47,288 nt of DNA from Nitrospiraceae bacterium. GTDB lineage: Bacteria; Nitrospirota; Thermodesulfovibrionia; Thermodesulfovibrionales; UBA6898. A program made the position numbers and the translations under genes. This document shows positions 11,713-21,526 of this stretch, piece after piece. How positions within the stretch are numbered: position 1 is the first letter of the stretch; every line of letters begins with the position of its first letter. The notes below the pieces were generated by a model. The model saw nothing but the letters and a program-made list of their open reading frames with translations, made no database searches and was not told the DNA's origin. The stretch is taken from positions 1-47,288 of the forward strand of contig PLXX01000103.1 in assembly GCA_003153275.1 (NCBI GenBank), read 5' to 3'.

Positions 11713-12125
11713 TCGCCAGCGAACACATGCCCCCTCATCTTTTTCTTTTCGGAGGTCATTTTTTTATCTGCAAGCATCTTTTCCTTTGATCTCTTCGACC
11801 GTTTTCTCTTCTGCCGCCTGATTTTTTCTATCCTCTGGACCTCGGCACTCTTCTTTCCCCTGACTATCTGGTCTATCTTATCGACGAGAAGAACTCGTGC
11901 CCGATAACGGTTCAGCGCCTGAGACCGTTCCTCCTGACATTTCACCTCGATACCTGTCGGCAGGTGTTTTAGATAGACACAGGTGGAAGTCTTGTTCACA
12001 TGCTGCCCGCCCTTCCCTGATGAGCGGACAAACGACTCCTGAATGTCCTCTTCGCGGATATCAAGTTTGTTCATCTTATCGATCAGGTCCTGCGCCTTGG
12101 CAGAGCCCACCGGGAATATGCCCAT
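11709..12125 (-). CDS. Class-I release-factor-like protein with GGQ domain only (putative ribosome rescue factor)
   Basis: EESFVRSSGKGGQHVNKTSTCVYLKHLPTGIEVKCQEERSQALNRYRAR-like GGQ domain, Lys/Arg-rich tail. Confidence 0.88.
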   Translation of the reverse strand: MGIFPVGSAKAQDLIDKMNKLDIREEDIQESFVRSSGKGGQHVNKTSTCVYLKHLPTGIEVKCQEERSQALNRYRARVLLVDKIDQIVRGKKSAEVQRIEKIRRQKRKRSKRSKEKMLADKKMTSEKKKMRGHVFAGE

Positions 12126-12237
12126 GATGGAAATAATATAGCAGGGATAGTCTTCAGCGCGCCATCTGCTTTGCCCCGACTACAGGAAAACTGTTAAAAT
12201 AAAACTATTGCGAAACTCGTTGTATTAGGAGGCTTTT

Positions 12238-12419
12238 ATGGGTTTTTTCAGAAGATACGTGAGTGGATCAACCCTACAGATAACCATGCTGCTGCAAATA
12301 GACCGGGAAGAAATGACGATTGCTGGTGCGGCAGCGGGAATAAATATAAGAAGTGCTATCTTGATGCAGATGACAGGAAGTTCTCAAAGACCCATGCGAT
12401 AAACTGCAAAACGACCTGA
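12238..12419 (+). pseudogene. SEC-C zinc-motif miniprotein, readable only with a -1 shift near codon 4
   Basis: AGGAGG then ATG GGT TTT TTC; with -1 shift: MGFFQKIREWINPTDNHAAANRPGRNDDCWCGSGNKYKKCYLDADDRKFSKTHAINCKTT*. Confidence 0.75.
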
Positions 12420-12760
12420 AAGGCTTCCTGAGCTGAGTTCAGCCCACTATTCTCAGTGTCGCCATCCCGTTGTGGCACACGCGTTGCAGCTGACTATTTT
12501 GTCCCGGATGATACGAGCCGGAAGCAGACCCGGGACGCGCCGTCTATAGTCTGTCTCCGGCCCGGAGCGTGAGCATTGATGGCGGGATCGTAATTTTCTC
12601 CGCTGAAGCTGAATCCTCTTTCCCTCTGCGGTCACAAACACCGCGATAAGCCTCCTCATTTATTTAGAAAATCTTTAGTCATAAAGACATTTTATTAACA
12701 CCTGTTTAAGACAATTTCCTGATACACTGAACTTATGGATATCAACTTTGTACTTCTTCC

Positions 12761-12789
12761 ATCTACCCGGCGTGAGAATACGGGTAGAT
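12761..12789. promoter_or_regulatory. Perfect 9-bp inverted repeat in the kdp operon leader
   Basis: ATCTACCCG-gcgtgagaata-CGGGTAGAT, 29 nt upstream of the first operon ORF. Confidence 0.7.
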
Positions 12790-12817
12790 ACAATTATTCC
12801 CCGAAGGAGGTAAAACC

Positions 12818-12898
12818 ATGGACGGATTATATCTTGCTATAGTGATCATCTTTTTTGCTCTCACCGGCTTGCTGGTGAAACTTTTCGAGAAAGTGTAG
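12818..12898 (+). CDS. 26-aa single-TM microprotein, first ORF of the kdp operon
   Basis: GAAGGAGGTAAAACC-ATG; MDGLYLAIVIIFFALTGLLVKLFEKV*. Confidence 0.75.
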   Translation: MDGLYLAIVIIFFALTGLLVKLFEKV

Positions 12899-12909
12899 GA
12901 GGTGCTATT

Positions 12910-13002
12910 ATGGAAATCTTTTATTGGATAGGCGGTATCGTGGCCTTCGGGCTTCTTGTTTATCTGACTATAGCGCTTATGAAACCGGAGATATTCTCAT
13001 GA
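12910..13002 (+). CDS. kdpF: KdpF, small subunit of K+-transporting ATPase
   Basis: [30 protein letters not shown], overlaps kdpA start by ATGA. Confidence 0.85.
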   Translation: MEIFYWIGGIVAFGLLVYLTIALMKPEIFS

Positions 13003-14801
13003 CCACAAATGGAATGATACAGATCGCACTATACTTTATAGTTCTTTTGGCCCTTGTGAAACCTCTCGGCAGCTACATGGCGAAGGTGTATCAGGGCGAG
13101 ACGTTCTGGCCCAGTCGCATCCTTGGTCCTGTCGAGCGGCTGCTTTATCGCATATTCGGCATAAGGCCGGAGGACGAGATGTCCTGGAAAACCTATGCAG
13201 GAGCAGCCATCGTTTTCAAGATCGCCTGTTTCTTCCTTTTGTATCTTATTCTGCGCGTGCAGGGGGTACTGCCGCTGAACCCGCAGGGCTTTGCAGGGGT
13301 CTCGCCGGACCTGGCCTTCAATACGGCGGTCAGTTTCATTACGAATACCAACTGGCAGGCTTATGGCGGCGAATCCACCATGAGCTATCTGACACAGATG
13401 ACAGGGCTAACCGTACAGAATTTTGTCTCGGCTGCCCAGGGAATGGCGATACTTGTGGCCCTGATCCGGGGCTTTACGAGACGGAACAGCAAGACGATAG
13501 GCAATTACTGGGTCGACATGACGCGCTCCATACTCTATATCCTGCTGCCGCTCAGCCTTATCATTGCGGTTGTACTCGTGTCTCAGGGAGTGGTGCAGAA
13601 CTTCAGCCCTTATAAAAATGTGCCGTTTCTTCAGACCATCACCTATGACAATCCCAAACTCGATGCCAAAGGCAATCCTGTCACAGGCGCTGCCGGAAAG
13701 CCGATCACAGAACCTGCAAAGGCTTCAGAGCATACTCTGCCGCTCGGTCCTGCGGCCTCTCAGATAGCGATTAAACAGCTCGGCACCAACGGCGGGGGCT
13801 TTTTCAATGTCAACTCAGCCCATCCATTCGAGAACCCAACGCCATTTTCCAATCTACTAGAAATGCTGGCACTGCTCTCGATCCCAGCATCTCTCTGTTA
13901 TACCTTCGGCAAGATGGTCGGCGACAAGCGACAGGGCTGGGCATTGCTGGTTGCCATGTTGATAGTATTAATCCCTCTTCTGTTTTTCTGTTACTCCAGA
14001 GAACAGGCAGGGAATCCTCTTCTTACGACAGCTGGCGTGAATCAGACCGCAAGCGATCTCCAACCGGGTGGTAATATGGAAGGCAAGGAGATGCGCTTTG
14101 GCGTTGCCAATTCAGCACTCTTTGCTTCAGTGACTACGACGACTTCGTGCGGAGCTGTTAATGCCATGCATGATTCGTTCAGCCCTCTTGGCGGCCTGGT
14201 TCCGATGGTCCTGATGCAACTCGGAGAGGTTATTTTCGGAGGGGTCGGGTCAGGCCTCTATGGAATGCTCGCCTTTGCGATGGTGGCGGTTTTTGTTTCG
14301 GGTCTCATGGTGGGACGAACGCCGGAATACCTCGGCAAGAAGATTGAGGCCTTTGAAATGAAGATGGTTGCGTTGGTGATATTGGTTCCGGCTTCATGTG
14401 TGCTGCTTGGGTCCGCAATCTCATCCGTGACAGCTACAGGAGTGGCAGGCATTTCGAACCCCGGGCCGCATGGTTTTTCGCAGATTCTCTATGCTTTTTC
14501 CTCAGCTTCGAATAACAATGGGAGCGCCTTTGCCGGCCTCTCCGCGAACACGCCGTTTTATAACACACTGCTCGGCATAGCCATGCTTTTCGGCAGGTTC
14601 TGGACAATGGTGCCGATAATAGCGGTTGCCGGTTCGCTGGCCTCAAAGAAATATGTGACCCCGAGCGCAGGAACGCTGCCGACGCATACGCCGCTTTTTG
14701 TCGTGTTTTTGGCAAGCATAATTATTATCGTTGGTGCACTGACGTTTCTTCCCGGCTTGGCGCTGGGACCGATAGCCGAGCACCTAATGCTATATAAGTA
14801 A
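12999..14801 (+). CDS. kdpA: K+-transporting ATPase subunit A
   Basis: KdpA motifs ([54 protein letters not shown]). ATG 12999 preferred over track TTG 12924. Confidence 0.97.
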   Translation: MTTNGMIQIALYFIVLLALVKPLGSYMAKVYQGETFWPSRILGPVERLLYRIFGIRPEDEMSWKTYAGAAIVFKIACFFLLYLILRVQGVLPLNPQGFAGVSPDLAFNTAVSFITNTNWQAYGGESTMSYLTQMTGLTVQNFVSAAQGMAILVALIRGFTRRNSKTIGNYWVDMTRSILYILLPLSLIIAVVLVSQGVVQNFSPYKNVPFLQTITYDNPKLDAKGNPVTGAAGKPITEPAKASEHTLPLGPAASQIAIKQLGTNGGGFFNVNSAHPFENPTPFSNLLEMLALLSIPASLCYTFGKMVGDKRQGWALLVAMLIVLIPLLFFCYSREQAGNPLLTTAGVNQTASDLQPGGNMEGKEMRFGVANSALFASVTTTTSCGAVNAMHDSFSPLGGLVPMVLMQLGEVIFGGVGSGLYGMLAFAMVAVFVSGLMVGRTPEYLGKKIEAFEMKMVALVILVPASCVLLGSAISSVTATGVAGISNPGPHGFSQILYAFSSASNNNGSAFAGLSANTPFYNTLLGIAMLFGRFWTMVPIIAVAGSLASKKYVTPSAGTLPTHTPLFVVFLASIIIIVGALTFLPGLALGPIAEHLMLYK

Positions 14802-14820
14802 CAAGGAGGACTATAATAAA

Positions 14821-16893
14821 ATGGCTCAGAAAAAGAAACAGCACGCCCTTTTTGAATCGCGGATCATACAGCGCGCGTTGATAGATTCACTGATAAAACT
14901 TAATCCGGCGAACCAGGTCCGCAACCCGGTTATGTTTGTGGTCGAGGTGGGAAGCATCCTGACTACGCTTCTCTTTGTGCATGCCCTTTTCGTGCCGGGG
15001 CCGGAGTCACCGTGGTTCATCCTCGGAATCTCGGTCTGGCTTTGGGCTACGGTACTCTTCGCAAATTTTGCTGAATCCGTGGCAGAAGGCCGGGGCAAGG
15101 CCCAGGCCGATGCGCTGCGGGGCTCGCGGAAAGACATCAGCGCCAAAAAGCTATCCAAGCCCGATCCCAAGGCAGAGGTGACCTCTGTCCCGTCCTCTAT
15201 GCTGAAAAAGGGAGACATTGTTCTGGCAGAGGCCGGCGATATCATCCCCGGAGACGGTGAGGTTGTGGTGGGCGTGGCTTCAGTGAACGAAAGCGCCATA
15301 ACTGGAGAGAGCGCTCCTGTTATTCGGGAAAGCGGCGGAGACAGGTCCGCTGTCACCGGCGGCACCCAGGTGCTGTCTGACTGGCTTGTTATCGGGATCA
15401 CTGCCAATCCCGGAGAGACCTTCCTTGACAGGATGATCTCAATGGTTGAAGGGGCCAAACGCCAGAAGACCCCAAATGAGATTGCCCTTGATATACTCCT
15501 TGCCGGTCTGACCATAATCTTCCTTCTTGCGACGGTAACGCTTCTGCCTTTCTCCCTGCTTAGCGTAAAGTCAGCAGGACAGGGGAGCCCAGTTTCGATT
15601 ACCGTACTCGTATCGCTGCTCGTCTGCCTCATACCTACGACGATTGGAGGACTCCTTTCTGCCATAGGTATTGCCGGTATGGACCGCATGATCCAGGCCA
15701 ATGTTATTGCAATGTCCGGGCGGGCTGTTGAGGCTGCAGGTGACGTGGATGTGCTTCTCCTTGACAAGACCGGCACCATCACGTTAGGGAACAGACAGGC
15801 TACCGAGTTCATACCTGCACAGGGCATAGAAGGTAAGGCACTAGCAGATGCTGCACAACTATCTTCGTTCGCGGACGAAACTCCCGAGGGACGGAGTATC
15901 GTAGTTCTGGCAAAAGAGAAATACGGTTTCCGCGAGAGAGATATCAGGGCGCTTGATGCAACCCTTGTCCCTTTTTCAGCGCATACCCGGATGAGCGGCG
16001 TCAATCTCGGCGACAGGGAGATCCGAAAAGGTGCGGCTGACGCGGTTGAAGAGTATGTGAAAAAACTGGGAGGCACCTTTCCATCCGATGTCAAGACTGC
16101 TGTGGAGGAAATAGCACGCCAGGGCGGCACTCCCCTGGTGGTTGCCGAAGGCAAGAAAATTCTTGGTACTATCCGTCTCAATGACATTGTCAAAGGGGGA
16201 ATCAAAGAAAGGTTTGCAGAACTCCGGCGCATGGGTATCAAGACAATCATGATTACGGGCGACAACCCGCTTACAGCAGCTGCAATTGCTGCAGAGGCAG
16301 GGGTGGACGATTTCCTTGCGCAAGCCACACCCGAGGCAAAGCTGAAGCTCATCCGTGAGCACCAGGCGGGTGGCAGGCTTGTAGCCATGACAGGTGACGG
16401 CACTAACGACGCCCCGGCCCTGGCGCAGGCTGATGTGGCAGTTGCCATGAACACCGGCACACAGGCTGCAAAGGAGGCCGGTAATATGGTGGACCTGGAC
16501 TCCAATCCCACGAAATTGATCGAGGTCGTCGAGATCGGCAAGCAATTATTGATGACACGCGGTACGCTCACCACATTCAGCATCGCCAATGATGTTGCCA
16601 AATACTTTGCGATCCTGCCTGCGGCTTTTCTTACAATATATCCGCAACTTGGAGCGCTCAACATCATGAGACTTTCGACGCCGCACAGCGCCATCCTCTC
16701 GGCAGTCATATTTAACGCGCTGATAATTATTGCGCTGATCCCGCTGGCCTTGCGCGGCGTTGCCTATCGCCCAATGGGGGCCGGTGTTGTGCTGCGCAAT
16801 AACCTTCTTGTGTATGGACTTGGCGGTTTGATTGTTCCGTTTGTTGGCATCAAGCTGATCGATATGATCATAACCTTTTTGCATATGGCGTAA
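14821..16893 (+). CDS. kdpB: K+-transporting P-type ATPase subunit B
   Basis: [53 protein letters not shown]. Confidence 0.98.
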   Translation: MAQKKKQHALFESRIIQRALIDSLIKLNPANQVRNPVMFVVEVGSILTTLLFVHALFVPGPESPWFILGISVWLWATVLFANFAESVAEGRGKAQADALRGSRKDISAKKLSKPDPKAEVTSVPSSMLKKGDIVLAEAGDIIPGDGEVVVGVASVNESAITGESAPVIRESGGDRSAVTGGTQVLSDWLVIGITANPGETFLDRMISMVEGAKRQKTPNEIALDILLAGLTIIFLLATVTLLPFSLLSVKSAGQGSPVSITVLVSLLVCLIPTTIGGLLSAIGIAGMDRMIQANVIAMSGRAVEAAGDVDVLLLDKTGTITLGNRQATEFIPAQGIEGKALADAAQLSSFADETPEGRSIVVLAKEKYGFRERDIRALDATLVPFSAHTRMSGVNLGDREIRKGAADAVEEYVKKLGGTFPSDVKTAVEEIARQGGTPLVVAEGKKILGTIRLNDIVKGGIKERFAELRRMGIKTIMITGDNPLTAAAIAAEAGVDDFLAQATPEAKLKLIREHQAGGRLVAMTGDGTNDAPALAQADVAVAMNTGTQAAKEAGNMVDLDSNPTKLIEVVEIGKQLLMTRGTLTTFSIANDVAKYFAILPAAFLTIYPQLGALNIMRLSTPHSAILSAVIFNALIIIALIPLALRGVAYRPMGAGVVLRNNLLVYGLGGLIVPFVGIKLIDMIITFLHMA

Positions 16894-16904
16894 GGAGATA
16901 TAAA

Positions 16905-17483
16905 ATGATGAAAATAATACGACCTGCACTGGTTTCTTTGACTGTCTTTACAATACTGACGGGAATAATCTATCCCCTCGCAGTGACCGGCCTTGCGCAA
17001 CTGATCTTCCCTCATGAGGCTAATGGCAGCGTTATGGTGAAAAATGGAAAGCCTGTCGGCTCTGCACTAATTGGTCAGCCCTTTGATGATCCCAAATATT
17101 TTTGGGGCAGGCTGTCTGCAACTACGCCTTCTCCCTATAATTCAGCTTCCTCGTCAGGTTCCAACCTGGCACAAAGCAACCCAGCCCTTATTGAACAGGC
17201 GAAAGGACGCATATCTGCACTGCGAAATGCCGATCCACAAGCCCCTGCCTTGGTGCCTGCGGACCTGGCTACGGCCTCGGGCAGTGGCCTTGACCCTCAC
17301 ATAAGCCCTGCTGCCGCGGCGTATCAGGTACAAAGGGTCGCAAAACTTCGCGGCATGGATGAGGCAAAAGTCAGCGCATTGGTGGCTGCCAATACCGAAG
17401 GGCGGCAGTTCGGGATTCTGGGAGAGCCGACTGTTAATGTGCTCAAAATAAATTTGGCACTGGATGAACTGGAACAAAAATGA
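16905..17483 (+). CDS. kdpC: K+-transporting ATPase subunit C
   Basis: KdpC pattern: [54 protein letters not shown]. Confidence 0.96.
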   Translation: MMKIIRPALVSLTVFTILTGIIYPLAVTGLAQLIFPHEANGSVMVKNGKPVGSALIGQPFDDPKYFWGRLSATTPSPYNSASSSGSNLAQSNPALIEQAKGRISALRNADPQAPALVPADLATASGSGLDPHISPAAAAYQVQRVAKLRGMDEAKVSALVAANTEGRQFGILGEPTVNVLKINLALDELEQK

Positions 17484-17899
17484 GAGGTGAAATAATGAAG
17501 GGCAAAACTATAGAAAAAGGCAGAAGTGGAATGCTAATTATGATTCTTCTCCTGACCGTCATTGGCGCGCCCCTAGCCACGTTTGCCGTGTCCTATCCTG
17601 GCCAGCTTTATCATCGGGAGGTGAGACACGACAAGTTTGTCAAAGGCGACACAGTGTATATGTTTCATAGTGGCACCGACGAAGTAACAAAGATCATTCA
17701 TGTCAATGATACTCTTGCTGTTTATAGAGTGACCCCGACTTGCGAGTAAGTACCTATTGGATTAGTCAAGGTAGTTTCTTTTACAGGGGAAACATATATC
17801 AAGGGAGAGGTCTTTGCCGGGGAGATCAAGCCTGATGACATCGCGAAAAAGGGGAACGTCTCATGCCTCATAATCTCGGCAGGGGTATGTGAACATTAA
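17480..17899 (+). pseudogene. Small secreted protein gene of the kdp locus interrupted by an in-frame TAA (17747-17749)
   Basis: Frame stays coding-like past the stop: ...HVNDTLAVYRVTPTCE*VPIGLVKVVSFTGETYIKGEVFAGEIKPDDIAKKGNVSCLIISAGVCEH*. Confidence 0.65.
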
Positions 17900-17945
17900 T
17901 CCGACAATGAACACCAGAAACAGGAATGCATAATTTATTATTGAA

Positions 17946-18288
17946 ATGAAAAAGAAGAAGATGATGATAAAAAATTTTTTTCGGGGATCGCTTTTATGGT
18001 TCTTATGACATTCATAATAGCCGGAGGGGGCTGGGCCGATTAAGCGAAGCCTGCGGACACTGCTGCGGAGAAACCGGCAGGCACTACCACTATAGACATC
18101 AAGAATTTGCTTGGCTTGAGCATTTATCTTCAGGGCGGATATAACTATAATTTCAAGAACCCGAATTCCAAGGAGAACGATCTGAGGATATTTGACCATA
18201 AGGCCAACAACTTTGCCCCCGACCTTACTCAGATAATGTTCACGAACGAGCCGATGACCTCAGGACCGAAATCAATATTGACATAGAA
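17946..18288 (+). pseudogene. Outer-membrane beta-barrel porin (BBP2/OmpL-like) N-terminal remnant
   Basis: MKKKKMMIKNFF / frameshift / SGIAFMVLMTFIIAGGGWAD*AKPADTAAEKPAGTTTIDIKNLLGLSIYLQGGYNYNFKNPNSKENDLRIFDHKANNFAPDLTQIMFTNEP; frameshift, in-frame stop, 3' end missing. Confidence 0.65.
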
Positions 18289-18696
18289 TCGATTGAAACC
18301 GTCCTGCAAAAACTTAGCGTTTTATACGTTGACGCGGGAGACCACAGACCTGCTATCAGGGAGAAGACCGCCGCCGTGACTTTCTTGGCCCAGTTCTATG
18401 GTAGAAAACATCCTTAAACGTATCAGTTTATTTCATAACATGCCTCTACCAACCGGCAAAACTTGGCAAAGGGACTTATTTAGACGATTTTGCATTCCTT
18501 CTCACTGCTCGTTTCCTGACTTATTTGATGAATTCCTTGCCTCCGGCTTGTCTCCTACCGCAGGTTCAGGCATCTGTTTCACCATAGTTACAGCTTTGAG
18601 TTAGAGTGGGAAAGGATGAAAGAGGGTATAGAAAGAGCTCCTCATCTATTTGTCCGTTTTAAAGAAAAGGTATTAAAGTATTCGCAAGGTTTCTAA
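18250..18696 (+). pseudogene. HepT-like HEPN-domain (toxin-type) protein remnant, split by two frameshifts
   Basis: Frame A ...TEINIDIESIETVLQKLSVLYVDAGDHRPAIREKTAAVTFLAQFYG; frame B (18398) VENILKRISLFHNMPLPTGKTWQRDLFRRF...; frame C (18556-18696) YRRFRHLFHHSYSFELEWERMKEGIERAPHLFVRFKEKVLKYSQGF*; RX4HXY in RHLFHHSY. Confidence 0.72.
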
Positions 18697-18811
18697 AGAA
18701 ACATACACAAATGCAATATTTTAAAAGAAACCATTTACTCTTACGATAAAGAGATGCAATAATGAAAAAAGGACTTAAAAATCGTTTCATGAATGTGGGG
18801 AATAATTGACG

Positions 18812-21526
18812 ATGGAAGAACGCAGGCCTGATCCTGATCTCATACTGGCAAAGGTCCAGCAGGAAGAGGAGCGCAGACGCGAGGGGCAGTTGAAGATCTT
18901 TTTCGGCGCAGCTCCTGGGGTAGGCAAGACCTACGCAATGCTCAGCGCTGCGCAGCAAAAGCTCTCAGAAGGGCACGACGTTGTGGCTGGAGTAGTTGAG
19001 ACCCACGGCAGGAAGGAGACGGAGGCGCTCCTTAACGGCCTCGAACTGGTTCCTCGCCATCAGATCGAATATAAAGGCGCTGTGTTGTCGGAATTCGACG
19101 TAGATGCTGCCCTGAAAAGGAAACCTGCCGTTATTCTGGTTGATGAACTGGCACATACCAATGTGCCGGGCTCGCGCCATAAGAAGCGCTGGCAGGATGT
19201 CTATGAACTGTTGGGAGCCGGCATCTCTGTGTATGCCACAGTGAACGTCCAGCATCTCGAAAGCCTCAATGATGTGGTGGCCCAGATAACCGGCATTACC
19301 GTGAGGGAGACCATACCCGACTTTCTGCTTGATCGGGCCGACGAAATAGAACTGGTCGATCTTGCGCCTGAGGACCTTCTTCAGCGGCTCAGGGACGGCA
19401 AGGTGTATGTCCCTGAGCTTGCGGCACGGGCGAAAGAATCTTTCTTTAGAAAGGGAAATCTTCTTGCGCTTCGTGAATTGGCCCTTCGCCGCACTGCCCA
19501 ACGCGTCGATGAGCAGATGCAGAACTATCGCGAAGTGAAAGGGGTCAAGGAGGTCTGGCCTGCAGCTGAAAGATTGCTTGTCTGTGTGGGCCCGAACCCC
19601 CGTTCGATCCGGCTGATTCGGGCTGCGAAACGTATGGCAGCAGGCCTGCGCGCTGAGTGGATTGCGGTCTATGTAGAGGCCCCCCATAAGGTGAAACCGT
19701 CTGAAAGCGACCTCAGGCAGCTTGCACAGCATATGCGTCTAGCAGAGAGCCTTGGAGCAGAGACCGTCACCCTGACCGGGTCGAATGCAAGCGAAGAGAT
19801 CCTGAGTTATGCGCGTGACCGGAATGTTACCAAGATCATCACGGGAAAGCCGACTCATCCGCGATGGAAAGATAAACTGTTCGGATCAATGCTTGATGAG
19901 CTCGTGCGAGGGAGCGGGGACATTGAGGTGTACGTTATATCCGGTGATGCCGGGGAGTCGGTAAAGGGGATCATTACGAAATCAGGGCGCCATGTGCCGA
20001 AGACTGAGGAATGGCTGTTCAGCCTCGGTGTTGTCGGGATCTGCACAGGTCTTTCTTTTCTTATGGCCCCTTATATTGAAGTTGCCGACCTTGCCATGGT
20101 CTATCTCCTTGGTGTTGTTATCGCGGCGGGAAGAACAGACCGCGGCCCGTCCCTGTTTGCCGCTTTTCTCAGTGTGGCTGCCTTTGATTTCTTTTTCATT
20201 CCGCCCTACTATACCTTTGCAGTAAACGATGTGCGTTATTTTATTACCTTTCTAGTTATGTTCCTGGTCGCTTTTGTCATAAGTCGTTTGACACATCGTG
20301 TACGGGACCAGGCATCAGCCGCAAGGCAAAGGGAGAAAAGGACGGCAGCTATATATAACCTGAGCCGGAAGTTTGTCCATGAGCGCGGGATAGAAAGGCT
20401 ATGCGCCATTGCGATCAGCCATATAAGCGAGGTCCTCTCCAGCAAGGTGGTTGTGCTGGTTCCGGCTGACCAGGGAAAGCTGACAATCCCGGCAACCGGC
20501 CAGGAGACGTTTGCGCTTAATGAGAAGGAACTGAGCGTGGCCCAGTGGACTTTTGACCACCGGCAGCGGGCCGGCCTCGGGACCGACACCCTTTCCGGAG
20601 CAAGCGCGCTGTATATTCCTCTTGTGGCGGCATCAAAGGCTGTCGGGGTGATTGGCATTTTGCCCAGTGCCCATCAGGGCTTTTTTGACCAGGACCAGGT
20701 CCATATTCTGGAGAGCTTTGTTAACCAGGTTGCAATGGCAATTGACCGGGCAATGATCTCCGTGGAGGCCCAGCAGGCACTTTTAAAGGCCGAAACAGAG
20801 ACGCTCCGCAACACTCTCCTGAGTTCCGTCTCGCACGACCTGCGTACGCCCCTGGCATCGATTACGGGGGCCATAACGACTCTGTTGCAGCGCGATGTGA
20901 CTTTCGGGGCTGACCAACGTCAGGAGCTGCTCCAAACTATTCATGAGGAGGCTGAGCATTTGAATCAGCTCATACGAAACATTCTTGACATGACGCGACT
21001 TGAAGCCGGGACCATAAAAGTGAAAAAGGAATGGCAGCCTGTTGAGGAGATTGTCGGAGCAGTGCTTGGCCGTCTTGAAGAAAGACTCAGGGACAGACCC
21101 GTAGACATTTCACTGCCCGAAGATCTGCCCCTGGTCTCATTTGATCCTCTGCTCATCGAACAGGTGATTGTGAATCTCCTCGATAATGCCATTAAATATA
21201 CGCCGCCGGGGACACCCATAAAGATTTCGGCCTATGAGAAGGATGGAGAGGTCATCGTCGGGATTGAAGACAGGGGAATTGGTATTACGGCTGGGGAAGA
21301 GGAGAAGATATTCGACAAATTTGTGCGTGGCTCTGCAGCCGGAGGCGGTATCGGCCTTGGTTTAGCGATCTGCCGCGCCATTATTACTGCGCACGGCGGC
21401 TGGATCCGGGCTGAGAACCTCCCGGGTGGAGGCATGGTCTTCCTTTTTTCACTGCCTCTCGGCGAACAGCCGCCAAAGGCCGTGCCGGCCGAAATGACGC
21501 CGGCGGATATGACGGACAAGAGATGA
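18812..21526 (+). CDS. kdpD: Osmosensitive K+ channel sensor histidine kinase KdpD
   Basis: KIFFGAAPGVGKTYAML, VDELAHTNVPGSRHKKRWQDV, SSVSHDLRTPLASITGAITTLL, ATPase motifs; ATG at 18812. Confidence 0.97.
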   Translation: MEERRPDPDLILAKVQQEEERRREGQLKIFFGAAPGVGKTYAMLSAAQQKLSEGHDVVAGVVETHGRKETEALLNGLELVPRHQIEYKGAVLSEFDVDAALKRKPAVILVDELAHTNVPGSRHKKRWQDVYELLGAGISVYATVNVQHLESLNDVVAQITGITVRETIPDFLLDRADEIELVDLAPEDLLQRLRDGKVYVPELAARAKESFFRKGNLLALRELALRRTAQRVDEQMQNYREVKGVKEVWPAAERLLVCVGPNPRSIRLIRAAKRMAAGLRAEWIAVYVEAPHKVKPSESDLRQLAQHMRLAESLGAETVTLTGSNASEEILSYARDRNVTKIITGKPTHPRWKDKLFGSMLDELVRGSGDIEVYVISGDAGESVKGIITKSGRHVPKTEEWLFSLGVVGICTGLSFLMAPYIEVADLAMVYLLGVVIAAGRTDRGPSLFAAFLSVAAFDFFFIPPYYTFAVNDVRYFITFLVMFLVAFVISRLTHRVRDQASAARQREKRTAAIYNLSRKFVHERGIERLCAIAISHISEVLSSKVVVLVPADQGKLTIPATGQETFALNEKELSVAQWTFDHRQRAGLGTDTLSGASALYIPLVAASKAVGVIGILPSAHQGFFDQDQVHILESFVNQVAMAIDRAMISVEAQQALLKAETETLRNTLLSSVSHDLRTPLASITGAITTLLQRDVTFGADQRQELLQTIHEEAEHLNQLIRNILDMTRLEAGTIKVKKEWQPVEEIVGAVLGRLEERLRDRPVDISLPEDLPLVSFDPLLIEQVIVNLLDNAIKYTPPGTPIKISAYEKDGEVIVGIEDRGIGITAGEEEKIFDKFVRGSAAGGGIGLGLAICRAIITAHGGWIRAENLPGGGMVFLFSLPLGEQPPKAVPAEMTPADMTDKR

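Noticed and set aside
12453-12659. 68-aa minus-strand ORF between the SEC-C gene and kdp
   Set aside because: No recognisable family in any frame of this stretch; could be a degraded gene but I cannot support it.
12680-12720. CATTTTATTAACACCTG resembling an E. coli-like KdpE binding site
   Set aside because: AT-rich similarity only; no second half-site or comparative support.
14826-16709. 627-aa open frame antisense to kdpB
   Set aside because: Sense strand is unambiguous KdpB; the antisense translation is Ser/Arg/Pro-rich with no recognisable motif, typical of a codon-bias shadow ORF.
18965-19732. 255-aa minus-strand ORF opposite kdpD
   Set aside because: Antisense to conserved KdpD domain; no motif.
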